Assembly: GCA_937879855.1 (NCBI GenBank)
Contig: CALFMO010000039.1
Location: 1 to 64,000, forward strand
Source of the DNA: an uncultured Acidobacteriaceae bacterium
Lineage (GTDB): Bacteria; Acidobacteriota; Terriglobia; Terriglobales; Acidobacteriaceae
DNA length: 64,000 bases
Direction of reading: 5' to 3'
Shown here: positions 26,036 to 33,974 of the stretch, piece by piece
How positions within the stretch are numbered: the stretch's first letter is position 1
Layout: the number at the start of each line of letters is the position of its first letter
Notes under the pieces: generated by a model
Databases searched by the model: none
Seen by the model: only the letters and a program-made list of their open reading frames with translations
Told to the model about the DNA's origin: nothing
Translations under genes and position numbers: made by a program

Positions 26036-27079
26036 GTGACCGATTCGACTGTTGAAATCCAGGGTCGGCATCTGAAGCTGTCGAACCTGGAAAAGGTGCT
26101 TTATCCCGCCGCTGGATTTACCAAGCAGCAGGTGATCGATTATTACGCCCGGATTGCGCCGGCGATGATTCCGCATCTGACGGGGCGCGCTCTGACCCGC
26201 AAGCGATATCCCGACGGCGTGGATGGCGAACCGTTCTTTGAGAAGAACGCTCCTAAGTACAGGCCGGACTGGGTGAAGACGGCTCCGATCTGGAGCGAGG
26301 GCAACCACCGCACCGTTCATTACGTACTCGCGAATGATCTGCCGACCCTGATATGGCTGGCGAATCTGGCAGCGCTCGAACTCCATCCGTCGCTGGCCCT
26401 GGCCAAGGACATAACTTGTCCGACGGAGATGGTTTTCGACCTCGATCCCGGGCCACCGGCGAACATTGTGCAATGCTGCCAGGTGGGGTTGTGGTTGCGC
26501 GAAATATTCCAGCACTTCGACCTTCAGAGTTTTCCCAAGACGTCCGGTTCGAAGGGACTGCAGATTTATGTTCCGCTGAACACGCCAACGAATTACGACG
26601 AGACCAAGACGTTCGCCCGCGCTCTGGCGCAACTGCTGGAGCAGGACCACCGGGAGATGGTCGTCTCCGATATGAAGAAGGCGCTGCGAACGGGCAAGGT
26701 ATTTGTTGATTGGAGTCAGAATGACGAGCACAAGACGACGGTCGCAGTCTACTCGTTGCGGGCCCGCGAGCATCCTACGGTTTCGACTCCGGTAACGTGG
26801 GACGACGTGGAACGCACATTCAAGAAGAAAGACGCAAGCCTGCTGGTGTTCGAAGCGCCGCAAGTGATCTCCCGTGTGGAAAAGATTGGTGATTTGTTTG
26901 CGCCGGTGATCACCTTGAAGCAACGTTTGCCGGATTTGAAGAGTTTGGTGGGGTCTGTGGCGCCAAGGCGCGAGATCGCGGCGCATGTGGACGAGGATTC
27001 AGCGAAGCCACAGAAAGTAGCGCGAAAGAAAAAATCTGCACCGAAGAAGCCTGCCCGGAAAAAGTCTCGAAAAGTATAA
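26036..27079 (+). CDS. LigD-type DNA polymerase/primase domain protein (stand-alone)
   Basis: This 347-residue protein corresponds to the archaeo-eukaryotic primase-like polymerase domain of bacterial LigD (NHEJ). Catalytic residues are visible: DLD at 135-137 in MVFDLDPG, SGSKGLQIY at 170-178, and D225 in KVFVDWSQN. No ligase or 3'-phosphoesterase domain is fused. The final ~25 residues are a Lys/Ala/Pro-rich tail (KKKSAPKKPARKKSRK) like histone H1, probably DNA-binding. The start is GTG at 26036; an ATG two bases earlier is followed at once by TGA in its own frame. No Ku gene is in the window. Confidence 0.9.
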   Translation: MTDSTVEIQGRHLKLSNLEKVLYPAAGFTKQQVIDYYARIAPAMIPHLTGRALTRKRYPDGVDGEPFFEKNAPKYRPDWVKTAPIWSEGNHRTVHYVLANDLPTLIWLANLAALELHPSLALAKDITCPTEMVFDLDPGPPANIVQCCQVGLWLREIFQHFDLQSFPKTSGSKGLQIYVPLNTPTNYDETKTFARALAQLLEQDHREMVVSDMKKALRTGKVFVDWSQNDEHKTTVAVYSLRAREHPTVSTPVTWDDVERTFKKKDASLLVFEAPQVISRVEKIGDLFAPVITLKQRLPDLKSLVGSVAPRREIAAHVDEDSAKPQKVARKKKSAPKKPARKKSRKV

Positions 27080-27094
27080 TCTTGGCTTGTGTGG

Positions 27095-27114
27095 GGCGGG
27101 CGCCCTCGCCCGCG
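27095..27114. repeat. GC-rich palindromic repeat (same family as in larC)
   Basis: GGCGGGCG-CCCT-CGCCCGCG forms a near-perfect 8-bp-arm hairpin in the spacer after the polymerase gene. It matches, with one mismatch, two copies found inside larC at 47300-47319 and 47375-47394. It may be a dispersed palindromic element. Confidence 0.6.
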
Positions 27115-27147
27115 TAGGGCGATAATACTCGCTGATCGAGTGAAAGT

Positions 27148-27864
27148 ATGCCACAACTTTTCGTTGGAACGTCGGGATGGGCCTATCCGACCTGGAAGCC
27201 CGATTTCTATCCGGCCAAGCTGGCGCAAAAAAAATTCCTCAGCCACTACGCGACTCAACTCAATACGGTCGAAGTGAATTTTACGTTTCGCCAACTGGTC
27301 AAAGAGTCCACCATTCAGAACTGGCTGCAGGAGACACCTGCACATTTTCGCTTCAGCATCAAGGCCCATCAAGTCATCACTCATATCAAGCGGCTTAAAG
27401 GTACGGAGGATTTCATCCCGCGGTTTCTGGCGACGATCGAGCCATTGGCAGCTGCGGGGAAACTGGGCCCGGTGTTATTTCAACTCCCGCCGAATCTGAA
27501 AGCGGACCCGGTATTGCTCAAGGACTTTCTTGCGATTTTGCCTCGTACCGTGCCGGCAGCGTTTGAATTTCGGCATGACTCTTGGTTCAGCGATTCGACC
27601 TGGGATGTGTTGAAATCGCGGAACGCTGCGCTATGCGTCGCGGAGACGGAGACTTTGACTACGCCGGAAGTCGCCACTGGCCCATTTGTCTACTATCGTT
27701 TTCGCAAGCCGAACTACACGGAAGAGGAGCGGCGCTCCATGATCGAACGGATCGGGCAGCATGTCGCCGCGGGACGCGATGTGTTTGCTTACTTCAAGCA
27801 TGAGGAGACGCCGGAAGGGGCCCTGTTTGCGCTTGACCTGTTGCGCGCGCTTCAAAAGACCTAG
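27148..27864 (+). CDS. DUF72 family protein
   Basis: This 238-residue protein is of the DUF72 (YecE-like) TIM-barrel family: LFVGTSGWAYPTWKPDFYP at the start, NTVEVNFTFRQLVKESTIQNW, FRFSIKAHQVITHIKRL, LGPVLFQLPPN, AFEFRHDSWF and VYYRFRKPNY. These segments line the barrel ends in the family. The biochemical role is unsettled. The length is typical. It follows the polymerase gene by 68 bases, including a palindromic repeat, and precedes the xer pair. Confidence 0.9.
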   Translation: MPQLFVGTSGWAYPTWKPDFYPAKLAQKKFLSHYATQLNTVEVNFTFRQLVKESTIQNWLQETPAHFRFSIKAHQVITHIKRLKGTEDFIPRFLATIEPLAAAGKLGPVLFQLPPNLKADPVLLKDFLAILPRTVPAAFEFRHDSWFSDSTWDVLKSRNAALCVAETETLTTPEVATGPFVYYRFRKPNYTEEERRSMIERIGQHVAAGRDVFAYFKHEETPEGALFALDLLRALQKT

Positions 27865-27909
27865 CGGGTTACGTCTCTACGATCCGTATCCTGCTCATCA
27901 CTTCTATTC

Positions 27910-28944
27910 ATGTCCGATAACGCGCATACTTTTACGATGGCTTCTGACGCGAACTCGCGCCTGCTTTCAGGGTTTCTCGATTACCTGCGCATCGAGAAAG
28001 GTCTGGCGCGGCTTTCCATCAGCGCGTATTCCACCGACATACTCCAGTTCGCCGAGTTCCTGGAAAAGCGTAGACGGCTTCTGTTGACCGCGCGCCGCAG
28101 CGACGTGCGCGAATTCCTGCAACAGCTTTTTTCCAATCAGGTGGACGGGCGCAGCGTGGGGCGCAAGCTCTCGGCGCTGCGTCATCTTTATCGCTATCTC
28201 CTGCTCGACAAGAGAATCGAACACGATCCGACCTTGAATATTGAGTCGCCCCGCCAGTGGAAAGTTTTGCCCAAGTCACTGGCGCGCGATGAGGTGGAAT
28301 CGACGCTGGCGGCTCCGCTCGCGCGATTGGCGAGCGGACGTCGCGATTCTAAGGATGCGGCGGCGCTGGCGGCGCGCGATCGGGCCATGCTCGAACTGCT
28401 GTATGCGGGCGCATTGCGAGTTTCAGAGCTAGTGCATGCCACACTTGAAGATTTAAAGCTGGATGCGGGATACATGCTGGTCCGCGGCAAGGGAGACAAG
28501 GAACGCATCGTGCCCTTGGGTAAACCCGCGCAGGATGCGCTTACCGAGTATCTGGCACAGGGGCGTCCTCTGCTGGTGGAGCGAAAATTGAAAAATCCTC
28601 GGCTTGGCAAGAACGCGAAAAAGACAGGCTGCCCGGTCGAGCCCCCAACAGATCTCACGCGGTCGAGGTCACCGGTTTTGTTTATTGCGCGCGGAGGACG
28701 CAGGTTGACACGCCAGCGCGTTTGGCAGATGGTAGGGGCGGCCTCAGTCGCGTCCGGACGGCACGCGTCGCCGCACATGATGCGTCACTCATGCGCCTCA
28801 CACATGGTAGAGAACGGAGCGGACCTGCGTACGGTGCAGACAATCCTCGGGCATGCGGACATTTCGACCACGCAGGTGTACACGCATCTGGCCCTGGATC
28901 GGCTGCGGACCGTGTATCAGAAACATCATCCGAGAGCGAAATGA
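27910..28944 (+). CDS. xerD: Tyrosine recombinase, XerC/XerD type (first of two)
   Basis: This 344-residue recombinase has an N-terminal SAM-like DNA-binding domain (about 15-110) and a catalytic domain. All active-site residues are visible: R170 (ALRVSEL), K194 (RGKGDKERIVPLG), H289 and R292 (SPHMMRHSCASH), H315 (LGHADIST) and nucleophile Y324 (QVYTHL). A ~30-residue Lys/Pro-rich insertion (about 225-255) lies before the H-R motif and makes it longer than the usual ~300. Xer proteins resolve chromosome dimers at dif. Which of the two genes here is XerC or XerD cannot be settled by eye. Confidence 0.88.
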   Translation: MSDNAHTFTMASDANSRLLSGFLDYLRIEKGLARLSISAYSTDILQFAEFLEKRRRLLLTARRSDVREFLQQLFSNQVDGRSVGRKLSALRHLYRYLLLDKRIEHDPTLNIESPRQWKVLPKSLARDEVESTLAAPLARLASGRRDSKDAAALAARDRAMLELLYAGALRVSELVHATLEDLKLDAGYMLVRGKGDKERIVPLGKPAQDALTEYLAQGRPLLVERKLKNPRLGKNAKKTGCPVEPPTDLTRSRSPVLFIARGGRRLTRQRVWQMVGAASVASGRHASPHMMRHSCASHMVENGADLRTVQTILGHADISTTQVYTHLALDRLRTVYQKHHPRAK

Positions 28945-28965
28945 GGCATTGTAGATTGCAGATTT

Positions 28966-29031
28966 TTGATTGCTGATTGAACAGCTTGAACGAATTACTA
29001 TTGGGCTTTTCAATCAACAATCAGCAATCAA
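28966..29031. repeat. AT-rich inverted repeat between the xer genes
   Basis: TTGATTGCTGATT at 28966-28978 is perfectly inverted as AATCAGCAATCAA at 29019-29031, with about 40 bases between. Further AATCAACAATC copies follow. It is an intergenic repeat or a weak terminator between the recombinases. A frame open from 28977 runs through it, which is why I start the second recombinase at 29049. Confidence 0.55.
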
Positions 29032-29048
29032 GAAATCAACAATCAAAG

Positions 29049-29954
29049 ATGACAAAGCCGAATACAGTCGTGAGCAGCGCCGTGGCCGATTTTCTCCGCC
29101 ACCTGCGCGAGCGCAACGCCTCGCCGCACACGATCAAGGCGTACAGTGGCGATCTAGCCAACTTCGCATCCTATGCCGGGTCGCGCGATTGGAAGTCGGT
29201 CGACCACATCGTAATTCGCGGATTTCTTTCGCAACTGTACGAAAAGGGATTGAGCAAGACTTCCGTCGCCCGGTCGCTGGCCGCGGTGCGGTCGCTGTAT
29301 CGCTGGTTGGCGCGAGAGGATGTGGTCGATCAGAACCCCGCGAAACTTGTAACCACTCCTAGGCTGCCCAAGAAACTTCCGCGCGTACCAACCATCGAAG
29401 AGATGAACTCGGTACTCGATGGGCAAATGCCGGAGACGGCCTCGTTTCCCGAGCGCGACCGTCTCATGCTCGAACTGCTCTACGGGTGTGGCATCCGCAA
29501 CTCTGAGCTTACGGGCATCAACCTCGACGACATTCGTTTGAGCGCCGAGGCAATCCTGATTCGCGGCAAAGGCAAGAAAGAGCGCTACGTTCCTTTTGGC
29601 GGCTCCGCAAGAAGCGCACTGGTCGCATATCTTCCAGCACGGCAGGCCCTGCTGGCGCAAACGCGCAAGAACACGCCGGCGCTGCTGATCAATCATCGGG
29701 GCGGACGGCTCACCACGCGTAGCGTGGGCCGGATCATCAAAGCAATTGCGGTCGCCAAGGGCCTTTCACCCGACGTTCATCCTCACACCTTGCGCCATGC
29801 ATTCGGTACACACATGCTGGAAGAAGGCGCCGATCTGCGCGCTATTCAGGAATTGCTGGGCCACGAGCGTCTGGCCACCACCCAGCGTTATACGCAGCTA
29901 TCAATGAAGCACGTGTTGCAAGTCTACGATCAGACGCATCCCCGCGCGAAGTAG
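29049..29954 (+). CDS. xerC: Tyrosine recombinase, XerC/XerD type (second of two)
   Basis: This 301-residue recombinase is of normal Xer length. Catalytic residues are R150 (GCGIRNSELTG), K174 (RGKGKKERYVPFG), H246 and R249 (HPHTLRHAFGTHM), H272 (LGHERLATT) and Y281 (QRYTQL). The N-terminal SAM-like domain contains FLRHLRERNASPHTIKAYSGDL, typical of XerC/D. The start at ATG 29049 removes 24 repeat-encoded codons. Two adjacent Xer genes suggest a XerC/XerD heterotetramer encoded at one locus. No phage or transposon genes accompany them. Confidence 0.88.
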   Translation: MTKPNTVVSSAVADFLRHLRERNASPHTIKAYSGDLANFASYAGSRDWKSVDHIVIRGFLSQLYEKGLSKTSVARSLAAVRSLYRWLAREDVVDQNPAKLVTTPRLPKKLPRVPTIEEMNSVLDGQMPETASFPERDRLMLELLYGCGIRNSELTGINLDDIRLSAEAILIRGKGKKERYVPFGGSARSALVAYLPARQALLAQTRKNTPALLINHRGGRLTTRSVGRIIKAIAVAKGLSPDVHPHTLRHAFGTHMLEEGADLRAIQELLGHERLATTQRYTQLSMKHVLQVYDQTHPRAK

Positions 29955-30087
29955 CAACGTAACCGTGTTACCGCGGTAATTTGGTCGTTCTCCGCTGCAG
30001 ACTCGACAATACAGGACAACGGGAAAGCTGGCGGCCCGATTGCAATTAAGTCTCGGGTTCGGCACCTCTATCCCCCCGGGAGGCGCT

Positions 30088-30996
30088 GTGCGAAAGATCA
30101 ATCCGGAACTCTGGCTGTTGCTGTTTCTGGTGGGAATCGCCGCGATTTTGAATTTTCTGGTCGCTTCGCAGCGAATGGCCCTGGTTTTTTATTTTCTTCC
30201 TACCCTTTTTTCCGCATATCACTTTGGGCGACGGCACGCCACGCTCACGGCGGTTGCAAGCATCGTCTTGGTGGTGTTGCTGGCATACATAAATCCAACG
30301 ATATTCACGCGGCGTGTCGAACTTCCCTTCGATGCTCGTTGGTTCGACTTCGCGCTGTGGGGCGGAGTTCTGATGGTGGCCGGCTATTCGACCGGAACCC
30401 TCTACGAACGAAATCAGAAAACATTGCGCGAGATGGAAGACGGCTACGACGGGATGCTGGTAATCCTGCAAAATTTTCTGGCCAACCAGAAATACAACGA
30501 AACGCACGCTTACCGGATTTCAATGTGCGCCACCAAGATTGCGGAAGCGGTTGGCCTCGACGCGGGCAGCGTTGAAGACATTCGCACCGCCGCGCTTCTC
30601 TTCAACATGAAGGAACTTGGAATCACCAATGAAGTTCTGTGCAAAGCAGCGCAGGTGTCGCAGGAGGACCTGCAGCACGCGGTGCAGAATCGCGCCCAGT
30701 CCGGGACCAAAGCCGGGGCCACTGGTGGCTCACTGCGGCGGGCGATCCCGATTTTTCTTTCCGAGCGGCAGTTGCGCCAAACCGGCGGCAAGCCTGACGA
30801 CGCATCGTTTGAGGTGCAGATTCTGGTTCTGGCCGAAGAATACGAAGCCCTCACCAGTGGCGAGAGAGGCGCGAAGATGTCTCCGTCGCAGGCCGGCCAG
30901 GAAGTGATTAAACGCGCTGGCAACCGTTACGATTCACTGGTGCTGGGCGGTTTCACCACCGCCTTCGGCGGGCAGGCGACGGGCGTCGGCGCCTGA
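30088..30996 (+). CDS. Membrane protein with degenerate HD-GYP-like domain
   Basis: This 302-residue protein has about four N-terminal hydrophobic helices (residues 8-25, 31-45, 52-66, 86-102), a short coiled coil, and an HD-GYP-like helical domain. H140 is kept (ETHAYRISMCATKIAEAVGL), but the metal-binding HD of LLHDIGKxGI is replaced: LLFNMKELGI at 170-179. No GYP motif is seen. It therefore probably cannot hydrolyse cyclic di-GMP and may only bind a ligand or partner. I start at GTG 30088 with GGGAGG upstream. The gene tail overlaps the convergent acyl-ligase gene by 63 bases. Confidence 0.7.
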   Translation: MRKINPELWLLLFLVGIAAILNFLVASQRMALVFYFLPTLFSAYHFGRRHATLTAVASIVLVVLLAYINPTIFTRRVELPFDARWFDFALWGGVLMVAGYSTGTLYERNQKTLREMEDGYDGMLVILQNFLANQKYNETHAYRISMCATKIAEAVGLDAGSVEDIRTAALLFNMKELGITNEVLCKAAQVSQEDLQHAVQNRAQSGTKAGATGGSLRRAIPIFLSERQLRQTGGKPDDASFEVQILVLAEEYEALTSGERGAKMSPSQAGQEVIKRAGNRYDSLVLGGFTTAFGGQATGVGA

Positions 30997-33747
30997 GATC
31001 GCATCGGCGGGCCTTCGCAGTTCCTCCCACATCTTAACGATCTTCGCTTTCAACTCTGCCGTGAGATTTTCGTAGACCTGTTCTGAGGCCTCGGATTCCG
31101 GCGGCGGATAAATTGGGTCGCCAAAAACTATCTTCAGCGGAGCGAAGCCTCGGAATTTCCTGTTTCGCGGCCAAGCATCATAAAAGCCTTCAATCGCCAC
31201 CGGCACGATCGGCACCTGAAGGTGAATGGAAAGAATCGCCGCCCCTTTCTTGAAAGTCTTGGGCGTGCCGTCGATCGAGCGCTCACCCTCCGGGTAGAGA
31301 ACGAGAGCCATTCCATGGCGCAAGCCGAACGCGCCCGCCCGCATGGCGGGAACCAGGTTCGCATCCGGATCGACCACCATCACCTTGATGGAGCGCGCCA
31401 GTCGCCGCATGAATCCTTCACCGAAGATGTCGCTGGTTCCGACCGCAAATGCTCTGAAAAATATTTCCGGCGGCAAAATGCTTGCCAAGACCAGGGGATC
31501 GATATAGCTCTGATGGTTCGACGAAATAATACATGGGCCAGTTTTGGGGAGCTTATCGAGACCGCTTACCTTCAAATCAAAAAGATCGAGCGCCGCCACT
31601 TGCATTAGTCTCGAAAACAGATACCAGAACGTATCGTTCACTCGATTGGGATGAGCCAGCGCGACGACGTCGGGGTCCTCAGGATCTTCGGCGAGGATGG
31701 ATTTCCATCCGGCGAAGGTGACCCGCGTCCCCGGCCTGCCGGCGCCCTCTGCCGCACTTTGTAGTACGGCATCGACGAGATCGCGAACGGTGTAGATTTC
31801 GGTCAGTTGCGATTCTTCCACGTTCCCCCCGAGTTCCTCTTCGAGGCGAGTTAGTAACTCGACGCGCTGCATGGAGTCGAAGCCGAGATCGAGATCCAAA
31901 TTTAGAGTTGGCCGCATCATAGCGGGAGCGTTGCGCGCGGCTTCGCGGATGATCTTCAGAGCGCGCTGCACGTCAGGCTGATCGAGCCACGCAGTCTCGT
32001 CCGCTGTTAGCGGTTTCTCCGCCGCAATTTCCGAATCGTCTGCAAGTTCCTTCGAGTGATTGGCTTTCACCTGCTTCTCGACTTCGAAGCGTTTGATTTT
32101 GCGCGTGGTGGTGCGGGGCAAATCTTCCTGCCAGATTTCGTAGCTGCCAATGCGCTTGGTGGAGGCGATTCCCGGCGACAGGCCTTCAATGTCGAAACGA
32201 ATGGCTTCTTTGGTATTCACAATCTTTCGTTGCCGGAGAACATCAAAGTTCGGGACGACCACAGCATGCAGCCGGTCGCCTCCTTCGCCAGGTTTGCCTT
32301 CGATTCCCATCACCGCCATTTCCTTGATCAGGGGCGACTTCAAATAGTAGGTCTCGATCTCCTCGGGATAGACATTCTTGCCGTTGCTCAGAACGATCAC
32401 TTCTTTCTTTCGTCCCGTGAGGAAGAGGTGGCCGTGTGAATCGAAGTAGCCGAGGTCGCCGGTCAGGAACCATCCATCGCGCAGCACGGCGGCGGTAGCA
32501 TCCGGACGGTTCCAATAACCTTTCATTACGACCGGACCGCGCAGTGCGACTTCGCCCACCGGAGGGCTGTCCTCCTGCGGTTGGGGATCGACGATTTTGG
32601 CCTCGACGCCCTTCATCGCCTTGCCGACGGAACCAATCTCGTTATCGTGGGGCGAATTGGCGAAGACCGCGGCGGTAGTTTCCGTGAGACCGTAAGCCTG
32701 CAACACGTCGATGCCGAGATCGTGGAAAGCGCGCGCGATTACAGGGTCAAAGCGAGAACCGCCGGTGACCAGGTAACGCATTTTTGGTCCGAGGGTATCG
32801 TGCACCTTGCGGAATAAGATCGGACCCGCGTTGATCCCGACTTTCCGCAGGGTGCGATTGAGCGCGACCATTGCAGCGAAAACTTTCCGCGTGATCGCGC
32901 CTCGCTTCTCTATTTCTTCCGTCAGACGCTCGTGAATTAAGTAGAAGAATTGCGGCACGACAGCGAACGCAGTGATGTTACGTTCGCTCAGTGCCCGCAA
33001 GAGTTCTGTGGTGTTGAGCGTTTCGAGATAAACAACACGCGACCCCTTGACGAGCGGCAGCAGCAGATTCGCCATTTGCGCCAGCACGTGAAACAGAGGC
33101 AGCACGCCCAGTAGCGCGTCGTTTGGCCCAATGTCCACCCAGTTGAATACTGCTTCGACTTCGCCGAGAAAGTTGGCATGCGTCAGCATTACGCCCTTAG
33201 GGTCGGCGGTGGTGCCGGAGGTGTAGAGCAGGGAAGCGAGATCGTCGTCCTTGGATGCCTTGGCCTTGAAATTGCCCGGAGCAGCCTCGAAGATCGCCGG
33301 CAGATTGCCCATCCAACGTTGCTGCGTCGAAGGATCGGTCATGCGGTCCGGGTCCATGAGGATGAGACCGAGCTTCAGTTCGGAAACCGCGCGGCGAACT
33401 ACCGAAAGATGCTTCGCGTCGCAAAAGACCGCTGAGGTTCCGCTGTCTTTGAGGAGCTTGGTGACCTGGTCATCGTGCAGAGCGGTGTCGAGCGGAACGG
33501 CGGCGCAGCCAGAGGCGATGATACCCAGGTACGCGGCGACCCAGCGTGGGTGATTGTCCGCCAGAATGGCGAGCCGAGATCCGCGTGGGAATTTGTTTTC
33601 GCTGATCCATCGACCCACGGCTTCGGCCATGCGGCGAACTTCGGCGTAGGTGCAACTTTCGAGGTGATCGTGCCGCTGCAGTTCCAGCGCGACATTGTCA
33701 GGCCAGCGCTGGGCGCATTCGACAAAGCGGTCGTAAAAAGTGGGCAT
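30934..33747 (-). CDS. Fused acyl-AMP ligase, acyl carrier protein and PlsC acyltransferase
   Basis: This 937-residue, three-domain protein begins with an AMP-forming acyl ligase (about 1-560; YTSGTTADPKG at 175-185, YGLTETTA at 352-359, TGDLGYFDSHG). An ACP-like domain (about 585-665) follows, with phosphopantetheine Ser625 in LGFDSM. A PlsC-type 1-acylglycerol-phosphate acyltransferase (about 725-920) has NHQSYID at 744-750 (usual NHxxxxD) and YPEGERS. It probably activates a fatty acid, loads it on its own carrier and transfers it to a lysophospholipid, like E. coli Aas with added ACP. The tail overlaps the convergent gene at 30996. Confidence 0.88.
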   Translation of the reverse strand: MPTFYDRFVECAQRWPDNVALELQRHDHLESCTYAEVRRMAEAVGRWISENKFPRGSRLAILADNHPRWVAAYLGIIASGCAAVPLDTALHDDQVTKLLKDSGTSAVFCDAKHLSVVRRAVSELKLGLILMDPDRMTDPSTQQRWMGNLPAIFEAAPGNFKAKASKDDDLASLLYTSGTTADPKGVMLTHANFLGEVEAVFNWVDIGPNDALLGVLPLFHVLAQMANLLLPLVKGSRVVYLETLNTTELLRALSERNITAFAVVPQFFYLIHERLTEEIEKRGAITRKVFAAMVALNRTLRKVGINAGPILFRKVHDTLGPKMRYLVTGGSRFDPVIARAFHDLGIDVLQAYGLTETTAAVFANSPHDNEIGSVGKAMKGVEAKIVDPQPQEDSPPVGEVALRGPVVMKGYWNRPDATAAVLRDGWFLTGDLGYFDSHGHLFLTGRKKEVIVLSNGKNVYPEEIETYYLKSPLIKEMAVMGIEGKPGEGGDRLHAVVVPNFDVLRQRKIVNTKEAIRFDIEGLSPGIASTKRIGSYEIWQEDLPRTTTRKIKRFEVEKQVKANHSKELADDSEIAAEKPLTADETAWLDQPDVQRALKIIREAARNAPAMMRPTLNLDLDLGFDSMQRVELLTRLEEELGGNVEESQLTEIYTVRDLVDAVLQSAAEGAGRPGTRVTFAGWKSILAEDPEDPDVVALAHPNRVNDTFWYLFSRLMQVAALDLFDLKVSGLDKLPKTGPCIISSNHQSYIDPLVLASILPPEIFFRAFAVGTSDIFGEGFMRRLARSIKVMVVDPDANLVPAMRAGAFGLRHGMALVLYPEGERSIDGTPKTFKKGAAILSIHLQVPIVPVAIEGFYDAWPRNRKFRGFAPLKIVFGDPIYPPPESEASEQVYENLTAELKAKIVKMWEELRRPADAISGADARRLPAEGGGETAQHQ

Positions 33748-33974
33748 GAGTCGTGGCGACTATACACGAAAACGGGATTAGGCCGCAGTGTTTGGGCAAC
33801 GCTAAATGAAACAGGGACGCTAGGCCGGCACCCTGGATCCCTCCGTGGCCAGCTACTCGCGACGCCGATATACTTAGAGATGTCGGGAGCGTGCTCCGTA
33901 GCGGACGAGGTTCGCATCTAATGTGCTAGGCTTTAGAAGTATTTTGGGCGTGCTGCCCTCCGAAGGATTTCCGG

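Noticed and set aside
26034..26041. ATG at 26034 as the start of the LigD-type polymerase
   Set aside because: It is out of frame and followed directly by TGA; GTG 26036 opens the conserved frame.
27910..29954. Prophage or integron around the two recombinases
   Set aside because: No phage structural genes, attC-like sites, cassettes or flanking direct repeats; both proteins look like housekeeping Xer enzymes.
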